DNA of 64,000 nucleotides from Bacteroides pyogenes (GTDB taxonomy: Bacteria > Bacteroidota > Bacteroidia > Bacteroidales > Bacteroidaceae): assembly GCF_014196225.1 (NCBI RefSeq), contig NZ_JACIDI010000001.1, positions 186,001 through 250,000 of the forward strand, given 5' to 3'. Under the pieces are notes generated by a model. It saw only the letters and a program-made list of their open reading frames with translations, made no database searches and was not told the DNA's origin. The first letter of the stretch is position 1. Every line of letters starts with the position of its first letter. Made by a program: the position numbers and the translations under genes. Positions 56,303 through 64,000 of the stretch are shown piece after piece.

Positions 56303-57574
56303 ATGGCATTCGTTAAATCATACATAAAGGGTAGCCTTCCTTTTTTTCTGGCGAGGCGCATCTACCGTGAGAGCGACGGGGGGAAGCAAGTTTCGCGTCC
56401 GGCCGTGCTCATTGCCATGGCGGGCATTGCCGTCGGGCTGGCGGTGATGATCGTTGCGGTGGCGGTAGTGGTCGGTTTCAAGAGCGAGGTGCGCAACAAA
56501 GTCATCGGCTTCGGGTCGCACATCCAGATAACCAATCTCGACGCCGTGACGTCTTACGAAACACATCCGCTGGTGGTGGGCGACAGTATGATGGAGGCAT
56601 TGAGGCGTTATCCCGAGGTGGAGCATGTGCAACGCTACGCTACCAAGCCGGGTATGATAAAGACCGATGAGGCTTTTCAGGGAATGGTGCTGAAGGGAGT
56701 CGGGAAAGAGTTCGACGCCCGCTTTATGAAAGAGCATCTGCTGGAAGGAGCGATACCCGCTTTCGGCGATTCCGCGTCCGCCAATCAAGTGCTTATCTCC
56801 AAGACTCTGGCCGACAAACTGAGGCTGAAAACGGGGGATAAAATCTATACGTATTACATTCAGGATGATGTACGTGCCCGCCGATTGACGATTGCCGGAA
56901 TCTATCAGACCAATTTTGCCGAATACGACAACCTGTTTCTGCTGACCGACCTTGCCCTCGTGAACCGGCTCAACCGTTGGCAGAACGATCAGGTGAGCGG
57001 CGTGGAGTTGCAGATACGCGATTACGACCGCTTGGAGGAGGTTACCTACCGGATAGCAGCGGATACGGATAATCGCCGTGATGCGCTTGGAGGAGTATAT
57101 TACGTGCGCAATATCGAGCAGATGAATCCGCAGATATTCGCCTGGCTCGACCTGCTCGACCTGAACGTATGGGTGATTCTTTTCCTGATGATCGGCGTGG
57201 CAGGCTTCACCATGATTTCGGGATTGCTGATCATCATCATCGAGCGTACCCATATGATCGGGCTGCTGAAAGCTCTGGGAGCCGACAACTTTACCATACG
57301 CAAGACTTTCCTCTGGTTCTCCGTCTTTCTTATCGGCAAGGGGATGCTTTGGGGAAATGCGTTGGGGCTGGCGTTCTGTTTCGTTCAGTCGCGGTTCGGC
57401 GTTTTCACGCTCAATCCGGAGACTTATTACGTGGATACCGTTCCCGTCTCCTTCAACCTGTTGCTTTTCATACTCATTAACGCAGGCACGCTTGCCGCCT
57501 CTGTCCTGATGCTGGTCGGCCCCTCTTTCCTGATCACCAAAATCCGTCCGGCAAGCTCCATGAGGTACGAGTAA
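56303..57574 (+). CDS. LolC/E-like ABC transporter permease
   Basis: A 423-residue FtsX/MacB-type permease: an N-terminal membrane segment (about 33-57), a long periplasmic MacB-like domain (about 58-270) and three more segments (about 278-302, 326-348, 378-402) ending in LITKIRPASSMRYE. In this phylum such proteins are annotated as lipoprotein-releasing permease subunits. The partner ATPase is not next to it. The gene is on the plus strand and convergent with the glycosyltransferase, with only 25 bases between the stops. Confidence 0.87.
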   Translation: MAFVKSYIKGSLPFFLARRIYRESDGGKQVSRPAVLIAMAGIAVGLAVMIVAVAVVVGFKSEVRNKVIGFGSHIQITNLDAVTSYETHPLVVGDSMMEALRRYPEVEHVQRYATKPGMIKTDEAFQGMVLKGVGKEFDARFMKEHLLEGAIPAFGDSASANQVLISKTLADKLRLKTGDKIYTYYIQDDVRARRLTIAGIYQTNFAEYDNLFLLTDLALVNRLNRWQNDQVSGVELQIRDYDRLEEVTYRIAADTDNRRDALGGVYYVRNIEQMNPQIFAWLDLLDLNVWVILFLMIGVAGFTMISGLLIIIIERTHMIGLLKALGADNFTIRKTFLWFSVFLIGKGMLWGNALGLAFCFVQSRFGVFTLNPETYYVDTVPVSFNLLLFILINAGTLAASVLMLVGPSFLITKIRPASSMRYE

Positions 57575-57599
57575 GCCGTGACGCGAGGACCACTCCGGA

Positions 57600-58769
57600 T
57601 CACCTTCTCATGAAGTCGCCCTTTCCTCTCAACCGTCGGTAGAGCTTGAACTTCAGAGTCTGCAAAGGCAAAAGAATGTCGAACACCGGCAGTGAGAAAT
57701 AATACCTTCTGCCTCCTCCCAATTCTTTGGCTGCCCGGTTCACTACGACCGCTTGCAATGCGTAACGGCAGCACCAGACGCATAGGGCGACGCCTGCAAC
57801 GAGCCAGTGGGCGTGCAGGATGCCCGAAACCATTCCCGCTATGCATACGGCATAGAGCATGAGGTAAGAGAACGTCTCAAATCCGCAAAGGTAGCGTTGG
57901 ATGCCTTTGTAGAAGCGAGCCGTCGCCATGTAGCTTATCTTCTCTTCTTTCCATTCTTTGCGTGAGGCCGGCAGGATGCAGACAGTGGCGGACGGATCTG
58001 TCTCCACACGCGTGTTCGAGCGGGTTACCGAATGGTTTATGAACAGATCGTCTTCGCCCCGTTGCAGGTTCAGGTAAGAAGAGAATCCTTTCTGGCGGAA
58101 GAACACCTCTTTGCGATAGGCGAGGTTGCGGCCGATACCCATGTACGGACAGCGGGCGAGGGCGAAGCCCAGATAGCGCAAAGAGCGGAACAGATTGTCG
58201 AATGCCGTCCGTTTGTGAAACCATCCCTTCGTGCGGGCATATCCGCTGTAACCCAATACGATTTCCGTCTCCGGCGTGAAATTCCGCGCCAGCATCTTCA
58301 GCCATTGGTTGCTTGCCGGTGTGCATCCGGTCTCCGTAAATACCAGCCAGTCGTATCTGCTTGCCTTGATTCCCAAGGTCAAAGCCAGTTTCTTGTGACT
58401 GATGTACCGGGCCGTGTTCGGCGTGAAGCTGTGGTACAGATGGGGATACTTTTCTTCGAGCACGCCAAGCACGTCTTCGGTGTCATCGGTCGATCCGTCG
58501 TTGATGACAATCACTTCGAAGCAAGGATAATCTTGCTCCAGAACGGAGGGAAGCATCTTGCGCAGGTTGTCGGCCTCGTTGCGCGCACAGATCACCACCG
58601 AAAGCGGCTCGAAATCTGCCGCAAACGTTAGTTTGTTTTTGCCTGCGGCTTTGTTGCGGACATATATACGGTTGTATAAACCCAAATAATAAATCAGTTG
58701 AATTGCGAAAAGAACTCCGGCCGCCGATATTAAAATCAATTCGGCCGTGTTGAACGTAAATGCTTCCAT
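57600..58769 (-). CDS. Membrane glycosyltransferase family 2
   Basis: A 389-residue enzyme with an N-terminal membrane segment (about 9-30), a GT2 domain (LSVVICARNEADNLRKMLPSV, VINDGSTDDTEDVL as nucleotide-sugar and metal site, FTETGCTPASNQWL, GRNLAYRKEVF, and QRGEDDLFINH near the acceptor site) and two to three C-terminal membrane segments (about 305-365). Product not known; a cell-surface glycan or lipid is likely. The start is MEAFTFNTAEL at 58769. A TACATTTG box lies at 58802-58809. Confidence 0.87.
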   Translation of the reverse strand: MEAFTFNTAELILISAAGVLFAIQLIYYLGLYNRIYVRNKAAGKNKLTFAADFEPLSVVICARNEADNLRKMLPSVLEQDYPCFEVIVINDGSTDDTEDVLGVLEEKYPHLYHSFTPNTARYISHKKLALTLGIKASRYDWLVFTETGCTPASNQWLKMLARNFTPETEIVLGYSGYARTKGWFHKRTAFDNLFRSLRYLGFALARCPYMGIGRNLAYRKEVFFRQKGFSSYLNLQRGEDDLFINHSVTRSNTRVETDPSATVCILPASRKEWKEEKISYMATARFYKGIQRYLCGFETFSYLMLYAVCIAGMVSGILHAHWLVAGVALCVWCCRYALQAVVVNRAAKELGGGRRYYFSLPVFDILLPLQTLKFKLYRRLRGKGDFMRR

Positions 58770-58831
58770 CTGTTTGTTTGTGTAGTAATGTTTATTGCAT
58801 GCAAATGTAGCCCTTTTCCAGAAGACTTTCC

Positions 58832-59857
58832 CTATTTGTAGAACCTTATTTTCCCGTTGTCCAGATATTCTCTTTTGAAAATATCGACAAACAGAAGGAA
58901 GAGGGAGAGAAGCAACGGTCCGAAAATGACCCCCATGAAACCGAAGAGCCGAAGCCCGATGACAACTCCGAAGACGGTGATGAGCGGGTGGATATCCGCC
59001 ATTTGCTTCTGGATGATGAACCGGATGAGGTTGTCGGAATTGGATACAATGATAACTCCGTAGGCGGCTATCCCCACGGCTCCGAACCAATCGTCGCTGA
59101 GCGCCATGTAGATGGCGGCGGGCAGCCATACGATTCCCGATCCCACTACCGGTATGATGCTTGCAATGCTGGTGAGCACCCCCAGAATGATGGCGTTGGG
59201 AACACCGAATATGAAGAACCCGACTGTTGCCACAGCTCCTTGTATCAGGGCCAGCAGAGGGATGCCGATGGCATTGGAACGAATGATCATATTGATCTCG
59301 CTGGTCACGTTCAGTCGGTTTTCCTTATCGAAAGGAAGCAGTTCGCTCGCATATTGCTCCATCCGTTCGCCTCCCATCAGCATGAAGTAAAGCACGAAGA
59401 TGAGTACGAAGATGTTGATTACGAAGCTGCCGATTCCGCCCATCACGGCCTGCCCGATACGCGGAAGCTGGGCTACCAGAAAAGAAATTGCGTCATCGCC
59501 CAGTATATCGTATCCCGTTTCTTGCCGGATAACCGTTGCCAATTGCTCTATGGGAGCAATGAATGACTGCGGGTCCAGATTGATGTCTTGCAGTTTGTTC
59601 ACCAGCATCCAAACGATTAGCGAAAGCGGAACCAGAAAGAACAGGATCGCTTCTACGGTAATAATAACCGCTCCGATAACCCGTTTTATCCTTCGTTTCT
59701 TGGTGAGATAGAACATTTGCTTCCGTACGAGCGTATAGATGGTCAATGCTCCAAGCAATCCTCCTATGAAAGGAGCCATCTGTCTTAAGATGATGACGCC
59801 CATCAGCAGAACGATGCCAATGAGCGAATATTTCCGGTATCTGCTGGTAAAGTCCAT
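58832..59857 (-). CDS. AI-2E family transporter
   Basis: A 341-residue membrane protein with about eight hydrophobic segments and the family signatures VVGSGIVWLPAAIYM, ADIHPLITVFGVVIGLRLFG and GVIFGPLLLSLFLLFVDIF. Members move autoinducer-2-like or other small molecules, or ions such as sodium; the substrate cannot be read from the sequence. It is on the minus strand upstream of the glycosyltransferase gene by 62 bases. The gap upstream is filled by repeat arrays. Confidence 0.9.
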   Translation of the reverse strand: MDFTSRYRKYSLIGIVLLMGVIILRQMAPFIGGLLGALTIYTLVRKQMFYLTKKRRIKRVIGAVIITVEAILFFLVPLSLIVWMLVNKLQDINLDPQSFIAPIEQLATVIRQETGYDILGDDAISFLVAQLPRIGQAVMGGIGSFVINIFVLIFVLYFMLMGGERMEQYASELLPFDKENRLNVTSEINMIIRSNAIGIPLLALIQGAVATVGFFIFGVPNAIILGVLTSIASIIPVVGSGIVWLPAAIYMALSDDWFGAVGIAAYGVIIVSNSDNLIRFIIQKQMADIHPLITVFGVVIGLRLFGFMGVIFGPLLLSLFLLFVDIFKREYLDNGKIRFYK

Positions 59858-59939
59858 GGTATATATCTTTGCTGTTTATGAAAAATAACACGAAAAAGGA
59901 GAAAAAAGTTTATTCGTCCGCTTTTTTCTTTCATTGTTT

Positions 59940-60115
59940 TGGTCGTTCTGCTTCGCATTCTTGCTACGGAGTGAAACAGTAGCCGGGTCTTCTCTTTCAT
60001 GCTGGCAATATCTTGCAGGAAGTTACTGCTACGGGGCAAAGCAGTAGCCGAGTCTCCTCTTTCACTTCAGAGAAATCCGGCTGTACATCGAAGCTGATAG
60101 GCGAAGCAGTAGCCG
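59940..60115. repeat. Tandem array, 65-bp unit, three copies
   Basis: CAGTAGCC recurs at 59977, 60042 and 60107 and is followed by GGGTCTTCTC-like sequence; copies are more diverged than in the other arrays. Confidence 0.75.
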
Positions 60116-60234
60116 GGTTTTTTCCGTTCATCGTCGCGAGCGTTCGATTTTGCTTGTCTGCCACAGGGGGAGCAGTATCTTGTTCTTCTTTTTCATCGTT
60201 TCAGTCGTACGATTTTGTTTTTTCTGCGGCAGGA

Positions 60235-60345
60235 AAAAGTAAGCAGGGGTTTCTTTTGCTACTGTCGTAAGCTTTCGGCACATGATAAACGCTACCGAAT
60301 CGAAGTAAGCAGGGGTCTCTTTTGCTACTGTCGTAAGCTTTCGGC
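60235..60345. repeat. Tandem array, 66-bp unit, two copies
   Basis: AAGCAGGGGT recurs at 60241 and 60307, followed by CTTTTGCTACTGTCGTAAGC in both copies. It lies behind the bioD stop (60413). Nothing else is visible in 59858-60412. Confidence 0.8.
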
Positions 60346-60412
60346 TTGCAGAAAAGGCGGGAATCGCCGTCGCTTTGCCGCGCCGTTTCTTCTTCCCCTT
60401 TTTGCCCTGCGT

Positions 60413-61066
60413 TTACTTGGTTTGCAGTTCAGGCACGAGCACGAATCCGGTTTCGGGGAAGTGCTTGCCGATATATTCGCGGATAAACTCCATCGTATCG
60501 TTCTGTATGGTTTTGTCTTCCACCGGCGGATACAGGTTGTACGCCACCGTGTCGAGGGTGATGCCCCGCCGCTGTATGGCCTCGAAGCTGAGCAACGTAT
60601 GGTTGATGCTCCCCAGTTTGCCGGAGGTGACGAAGATGAGTGGATAGTCCTCCCGCGCGATGTAGTCGATGGTCAGAAGCTCCTTCGTCAGCGGAACCAT
60701 GAGTCCGCCCGCCCCTTCCAGCAGTACGGAGTCGTAGCGTTCGCTCAGCCTTTCGGTCGCCTCTTTTATCTTGCGGAAGTCGATCGCGCGGTTGTCGATG
60801 CGGGAGGCGAGGAGCGGCGAGGCGGGATACGAGAAAATCTCCGGCATGGTCCATCCCTTCTCATCCTCTTCGGTGAACGGGATTCCCATGATGCGGCGGT
60901 GCAGGTCGATGTCTTCCGAATGCCCCACGTTGCCCGTCTGAATGAATTTCTGGGTGATGGTGCGCCGTCCCGCCCTGTTCCATTCGCGGGCGATGAAGGC
61001 TGTGGCATAGCTTTTTCCGGCATCCGTGTCGATGCCGCTGACAAAATATACATTCTGTTTCATCAT
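60413..61066 (-). CDS. bioD: Dethiobiotin synthetase
   Basis: Closes the ureido ring of dethiobiotin with ATP and carbon dioxide. The 217-residue protein has the P-loop [15 protein letters not shown], the [11 protein letters not shown] site, [12 protein letters not shown] and [16 protein letters not shown]. The N-terminal GxDTDAGKS form is usual. It overlaps the bioC gene by four bases (ATGA), so translation is probably coupled. It is the last gene of the visible biotin operon. Confidence 0.94.
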   Translation of the reverse strand: MMKQNVYFVSGIDTDAGKSYATAFIAREWNRAGRRTITQKFIQTGNVGHSEDIDLHRRIMGIPFTEEDEKGWTMPEIFSYPASPLLASRIDNRAIDFRKIKEATERLSERYDSVLLEGAGGLMVPLTKELLTIDYIAREDYPLIFVTSGKLGSINHTLLSFEAIQRRGITLDTVAYNLYPPVEDKTIQNDTMEFIREYIGKHFPETGFVLVPELQTK

Positions 61067-61860
61067 TCTTTCTTTTTAGCGATTATATAAATAGGGTGAT
61101 AAGTGAGCGATACGGAATGGTCGCGGCGGAAAAGGCGGTCGTACCGCTCGCAGAATTCGCGCAGGTCGCGGCGTGTCCACGGACGCGTCGCTCCACCTTC
61201 TTGTCCGGTTAGAATAGAGCCTCTGTTCGACCGAAATGGAGCGTTCACTCCGGTCTGTTTGAGGTGGTAAAGCACCTCGATAGAGCCTCTGAATGCAAGC
61301 GGTATGATTTCCTCCTCCGAGTGTATGATGTCGAAGCGGGGCGATAAAGCCTTTTCCAGTTCTTCCAACGAACGGTACGGAAGTCCGTTGCCGGTGAGCG
61401 TTCTCACTTCGCGCATGTTTTCCTTCCCGAAGGTGCTGAACGCAAAGTACCCCCGGCTGCGGAGCAGGGCATTGCACCGCTCGAAGAATTTTTCGGGCGA
61501 TTCGAACCATTGCAGCGCAGAGCAAGATGTGATCAGGCTCGTACCGGCGGGAAACGGAATCGTTTCGGCATCGCCGGGCAGGAAAGAAACCCGGTGTTCT
61601 TTCAGCAGATCTCCGCAACACGCTTCCATCTTCGGGCAGAGGTCGTTCAGAAACAGCCTGCGGGGGCGGAAAGCGTCGAACAGCAAGCGGGAGTAAGTCC
61701 CCGTGCCGCATCCGAACTCGATGACTTCCGGGCATGGAGAGGGGATGTGCGTTTGCAGCAGCCCGATCATTTTGCCGGCTATCCGGCGTTGTACGTTCGC
61801 TTCTCGCGGGTAAGTCGCCGCCGCTTTGCCGAAACGTTCGGCTATCAGTGATTTATCCAT
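61063..61860 (-). CDS. bioC: Malonyl-ACP O-methyltransferase BioC
   Basis: Methylates malonyl-ACP with AdoMet to begin pimelate-moiety synthesis. The 265-residue protein starts with the BioC-like [21 protein letters not shown], followed by the AdoMet site [15 protein letters not shown] and [19 protein letters not shown]. Length and motifs match the family. It overlaps bioG by eight bases and bioD by four. Confidence 0.93.
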   Translation of the reverse strand: MDKSLIAERFGKAAATYPREANVQRRIAGKMIGLLQTHIPSPCPEVIEFGCGTGTYSRLLFDAFRPRRLFLNDLCPKMEACCGDLLKEHRVSFLPGDAETIPFPAGTSLITSCSALQWFESPEKFFERCNALLRSRGYFAFSTFGKENMREVRTLTGNGLPYRSLEELEKALSPRFDIIHSEEEIIPLAFRGSIEVLYHLKQTGVNAPFRSNRGSILTGQEGGATRPWTRRDLREFCERYDRLFRRDHSVSLTYHPIYIIAKKKE

Positions 61861-62527
61861 GTACGTTTGTTATCTGTCGGTTGGTCAATAGGTTTTCGAA
61901 AAGAGAGCGGCTGTAATGGGCGGCTTCGGTCTGCGTCACGTCTGTCGTGCCCGACCATGCCCTCAACTGGTTTGCCGGCGGGAAAATCCGGTCGTCGGTT
62001 CCCACCACCGCCTGTCGCCACCGGAATGCCGGAGCCGGGAGCGCATCGTATTGCCTGCGGATGGATTCGAGTTCTTCCTTCAGCTCTTCCGCAGTCCGTT
62101 GCGGCATCACATCCGCAAAGGCCTCGTACTCGTCCGCCGAGCCGCACATCCTACGGCGGAACTTCCGCAGGGTCTGCTCGTTGAGCCCTTGCAACGTCCC
62201 CTCGAAGATGGAAGGAGGGATGCCCCTCGTTTCGTCGATGGGGTAGGGAGTGCCGTTGATCGCTATGCTTTGGGTGACGGGGAGATCCGGAAACCGGCGC
62301 ATGACTTGCGTAGCCGCCCATACCCCCATCGACCATCCGATGAGGGTGATGCGGGAGTAGGCTTGCAGCAGGGTGTCGTCGAACTCCGGCGAGCGGTAGT
62401 CGTAGCAGATCATCCAGTCGCACCCCGCAGGACGTATGCGGGCGAACGGGCGTTCGTTCATCCCCCAGCCTGCGAAGAAAAGCAGCAGCTCCGGTTCGTT
62501 ATTTTTTATCATAAACAGTTGCTCCAT
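61853..62527 (-). CDS. bioG: Pimeloyl-ACP methyl ester esterase BioG
   Basis: Removes the methyl group after the BioC-started pathway has made pimeloyl-ACP methyl ester. The 224-residue alpha/beta hydrolase shows [15 protein letters not shown], the serine motif [11 protein letters not shown] and late acidic and His residues ([18 protein letters not shown]). The start is uncertain: the ATG at 62527 ([12 protein letters not shown]) is chosen because the longer frame from a GTG at 62584 adds only sequence that belongs to the 22-bp repeat array upstream (KLTDKKDNIDRLKND). Confidence 0.9.
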   Translation of the reverse strand: MEQLFMIKNNEPELLLFFAGWGMNERPFARIRPAGCDWMICYDYRSPEFDDTLLQAYSRITLIGWSMGVWAATQVMRRFPDLPVTQSIAINGTPYPIDETRGIPPSIFEGTLQGLNEQTLRKFRRRMCGSADEYEAFADVMPQRTAEELKEELESIRRQYDALPAPAFRWRQAVVGTDDRIFPPANQLRAWSGTTDVTQTEAAHYSRSLFENLLTNRQITNVHG

Positions 62528-62559
62528 CGGTTTATCGTTTTTCAGTCGGTCTATATTAT

Positions 62560-63095
62560 CTTTTTTATCGGTTAGTTTATACACTTCTTTCAGTTTGTTT
62601 ACGCTCTGTCAAGCCGGTTTGTCTTGCTTTTACCAATCTGTTTATATCTTCTCTTTCAACCTTCTTTATCACTCCTTCCAGCCTTTTTACGCTCTGTCAA
62701 GTCAGCTTGTCTTCCTTTTGGCAGTCTGTTTATGTTCAGTTAGGTCGACTTGTTTTGCTTCTTTCAGTTTGTTTATAACCTTTTTTTTCAGTTCTGTTTA
62801 TCGCTTCTTCCAGTTTGTTTACGCTCTGTCAAGTCGGTTTGTCTTGCTTTTGCCAGTCTGTTTATATCTTCTCTTTCAACCTTCTTTATCACTCCTTCCA
62901 GCCTTTTTATGCTCTTTCAAGTCAGCTTGTCTTGCTTTTGGCAGTCTGTTTATGCTCAGTCAGATCGACTTGTTTTGCTTCTTTACAGTCTGTTTATACC
63001 TTCTCTTTCAGTTTCCTTTATCACTTCTTCCAGCCTATTTATGCTCTCTCAAGCCGATCTGTCTTGCTTTTGCCAGTCAGTCTATCGCTTCTATC
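62560..63095. repeat. Diverged 22-bp tandem array spanning the bioF/bioG border
   Basis: About 22 units of 21-23 bases, each with a TTTGTTTA-like core, for example CAGTTTGTTTACGCTCTGTC at 62591 and 62811. Higher-order blocks recur 88 bases apart (ACGCTCTG at 62601 and 62689). The C-terminal codons of bioF (63077-63110) and the optional N-terminal extension of bioG fit the same unit. Confidence 0.85.
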
Positions 63096-64000
63096 AACCT
63101 CTTTATATCGTGTTCCGTCAGGTCTGCCGTCAGCGAGAAGCGGAGGCGGGAAGTGCCTTCGGGAACTGTGGGCGGGCGTACGGGGAGGACGTAGAATCCT
63201 TTCCGCTGCAATTCGTCTGCTTTGAGCACGGCGGCTTCGCTTGCTCCCGCAATGAGAGGGATGATGTGGCTCTCCGAAGGACTATCGTATCCTTTTGCCG
63301 CCAACGCTTGTTTCAGCGTAGAGCTGATGCGTGATAAATGTTCCCTTCTGTCCGAAAATTCCGGCAGCCGACCGAGCACCCATGACGTCCATGCGATGTT
63401 CACCGGCGGGAGAGCCGTAGTGAAGATCAGCGTCCGCATCTTGTTGATGAGGTATTCTCTCACCACCTTCCGGCATACGATGTATGCCCCTGCGGAGGCG
63501 GCAGCTTTTCCGAACGTGCCCACCAGAAAGTCGATTTGCCCGATGCACCCCTGTTCTTCGGCGCATCCCAGTCCGTTCGCACCCCGCACACCGAAAGCAT
63601 GCGCTTCGTCGACATACAGGAGCACGTTGGGGTAGCTTTGTTTCAGCCGCACCAACGCGCGGAGGTCGCTCACATCTCCGTCCATGCTGAATATGCTTTC
63701 GGTGACGAGGATGATTTGCCGGTACGCGTCGTGATGCTGTTCCACCAGCCGGGCGGCCTGCGCCAGATCGTTGTGCCGGTAACGGATACATTTGGCTGCC
63801 GACAGCCGGATGCCGTCGATGAGGCTGGCGTGTACCAGTTTGTCGGCGAGTATCAGCGTCTGTGCGTCGCTCACCGCAGGCAGAATCCCCGTGTTAGCAT
63901 GGTATCCGCTGTTGAATATCAGCGCGCTTTCCGTTCCGAACATTTCCGCCAGTCGCCCTTCCAACTCTTCGCAGGCGGTAAAGTTGCCCGTGAGCAATCG
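63077..64000 (-). CDS. bioF: 8-amino-7-oxononanoate synthase, N-terminus cut by window edge
   Basis: Condenses pimeloyl-ACP with alanine. The frame is open to base 64000, so the true start lies outside. Visible are RLLTGNFTACEELEGRLAEMF, YVDEAHAFGVRG (PLP-site Asp and His), the Schiff-base lysine in VGTFGKAAASAGAY and the C-terminal part ending in DIKRLIEAID. All catalytic residues seen fit BioF. The last codons overlap the repeat array. It is the first visible gene of bioF-bioG-bioC-bioD. Confidence 0.94.
   Translation of the reverse strand, partial: RLLTGNFTACEELEGRLAEMFGTESALIFNSGYHANTGILPAVSDAQTLILADKLVHASLIDGIRLSAAKCIRYRHNDLAQAARLVEQHHDAYRQIILVTESIFSMDGDVSDLRALVRLKQSYPNVLLYVDEAHAFGVRGANGLGCAEEQGCIGQIDFLVGTFGKAAASAGAYIVCRKVVREYLINKMRTLIFTTALPPVNIAWTSWVLGRLPEFSDRREHLSRISSTLKQALAAKGYDSPSESHIIPLIAGASEAAVLKADELQRKGFYVLPVRPPTVPEGTSRLRFSLTADLTEHDIKRLIEAID

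Overview
The window is Bacteroidales chromosome, most likely from Bacteroides. The evidence is the gene content (NigD-like lipoprotein, GldE, DUF4248, DUF5106, DUF4375 and collagen-like PL29-N-terminal families, a two-gene HU/RNase G locus) and repeated promoter -7 boxes of the form TAnnTTTG with little Shine-Dalgarno signal. No rRNA, tRNA, CRISPR array or intact insertion sequence was seen. The left edge cuts a LuxR-type response regulator and the right edge cuts bioF.

Layout. 1-9.2 kb: regulator, small membrane protein, penicillin-binding protein 1C with an alpha-2-macroglobulin lipoprotein. 9.3-16.7 kb: GGGtGRT protein with a NifU-like scaffold, DUF4375, NigD-like lipoprotein, Yip1-like protein, SmpB and a short MetH. 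17-24 kb: MnmE, nucleoside phosphorylase, FloA/NfeD, a TPR/PD40 lipid-free exported protein and a TtcA-family enzyme. 24.3-29.8 kb: a phage-flavoured minus-strand module (amidase, small coiled-coil protein, HU-like protein, second DnaB, DnaD-like protein, DUF4248). 30.3-34.6 kb: collagen-like lipoprotein and OmpA protein. 35-41 kb: RNase G, a 30-residue basic protein, HU, MutY, SSB, GldE and a phosphopantetheinyl transferase. 41.2-42.9 kb: a gene-free stretch with a cobalamin riboswitch that has no recognisable gene behind it. 42.9-60 kb: DUF5106 protein, PhoBR-like two-component pair, transglutaminase-like protein, ABC-F ATPase, PHP phosphatase, fucose-isomerase-fold protein, aminotransferase, LolC/E-like permease, glycosyltransferase and AI-2E transporter. 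60.4-64 kb: the biotin genes bioF-bioG-bioC-bioD.

The most unusual signal is between the genes. From 19.4 kb to the right edge almost every longer intergenic stretch is a tandem array. The arrays do not share sequence with each other, but their unit lengths recur: 22, 44, about 65-68 (nine arrays), 86, 111 and 263-264 bp, that is, close to multiples of 22. Several arrays include the stop codon or the start region of the neighbouring gene as one of their units. One of them (42.65-42.91 kb) carries four copies of a nine-codon reading frame in the same context as the real start codon of the next gene. The left 19 kb has no such arrays but does hold a 141-bp element with terminal inverted repeats that recurs, degraded, at 41.8 kb.
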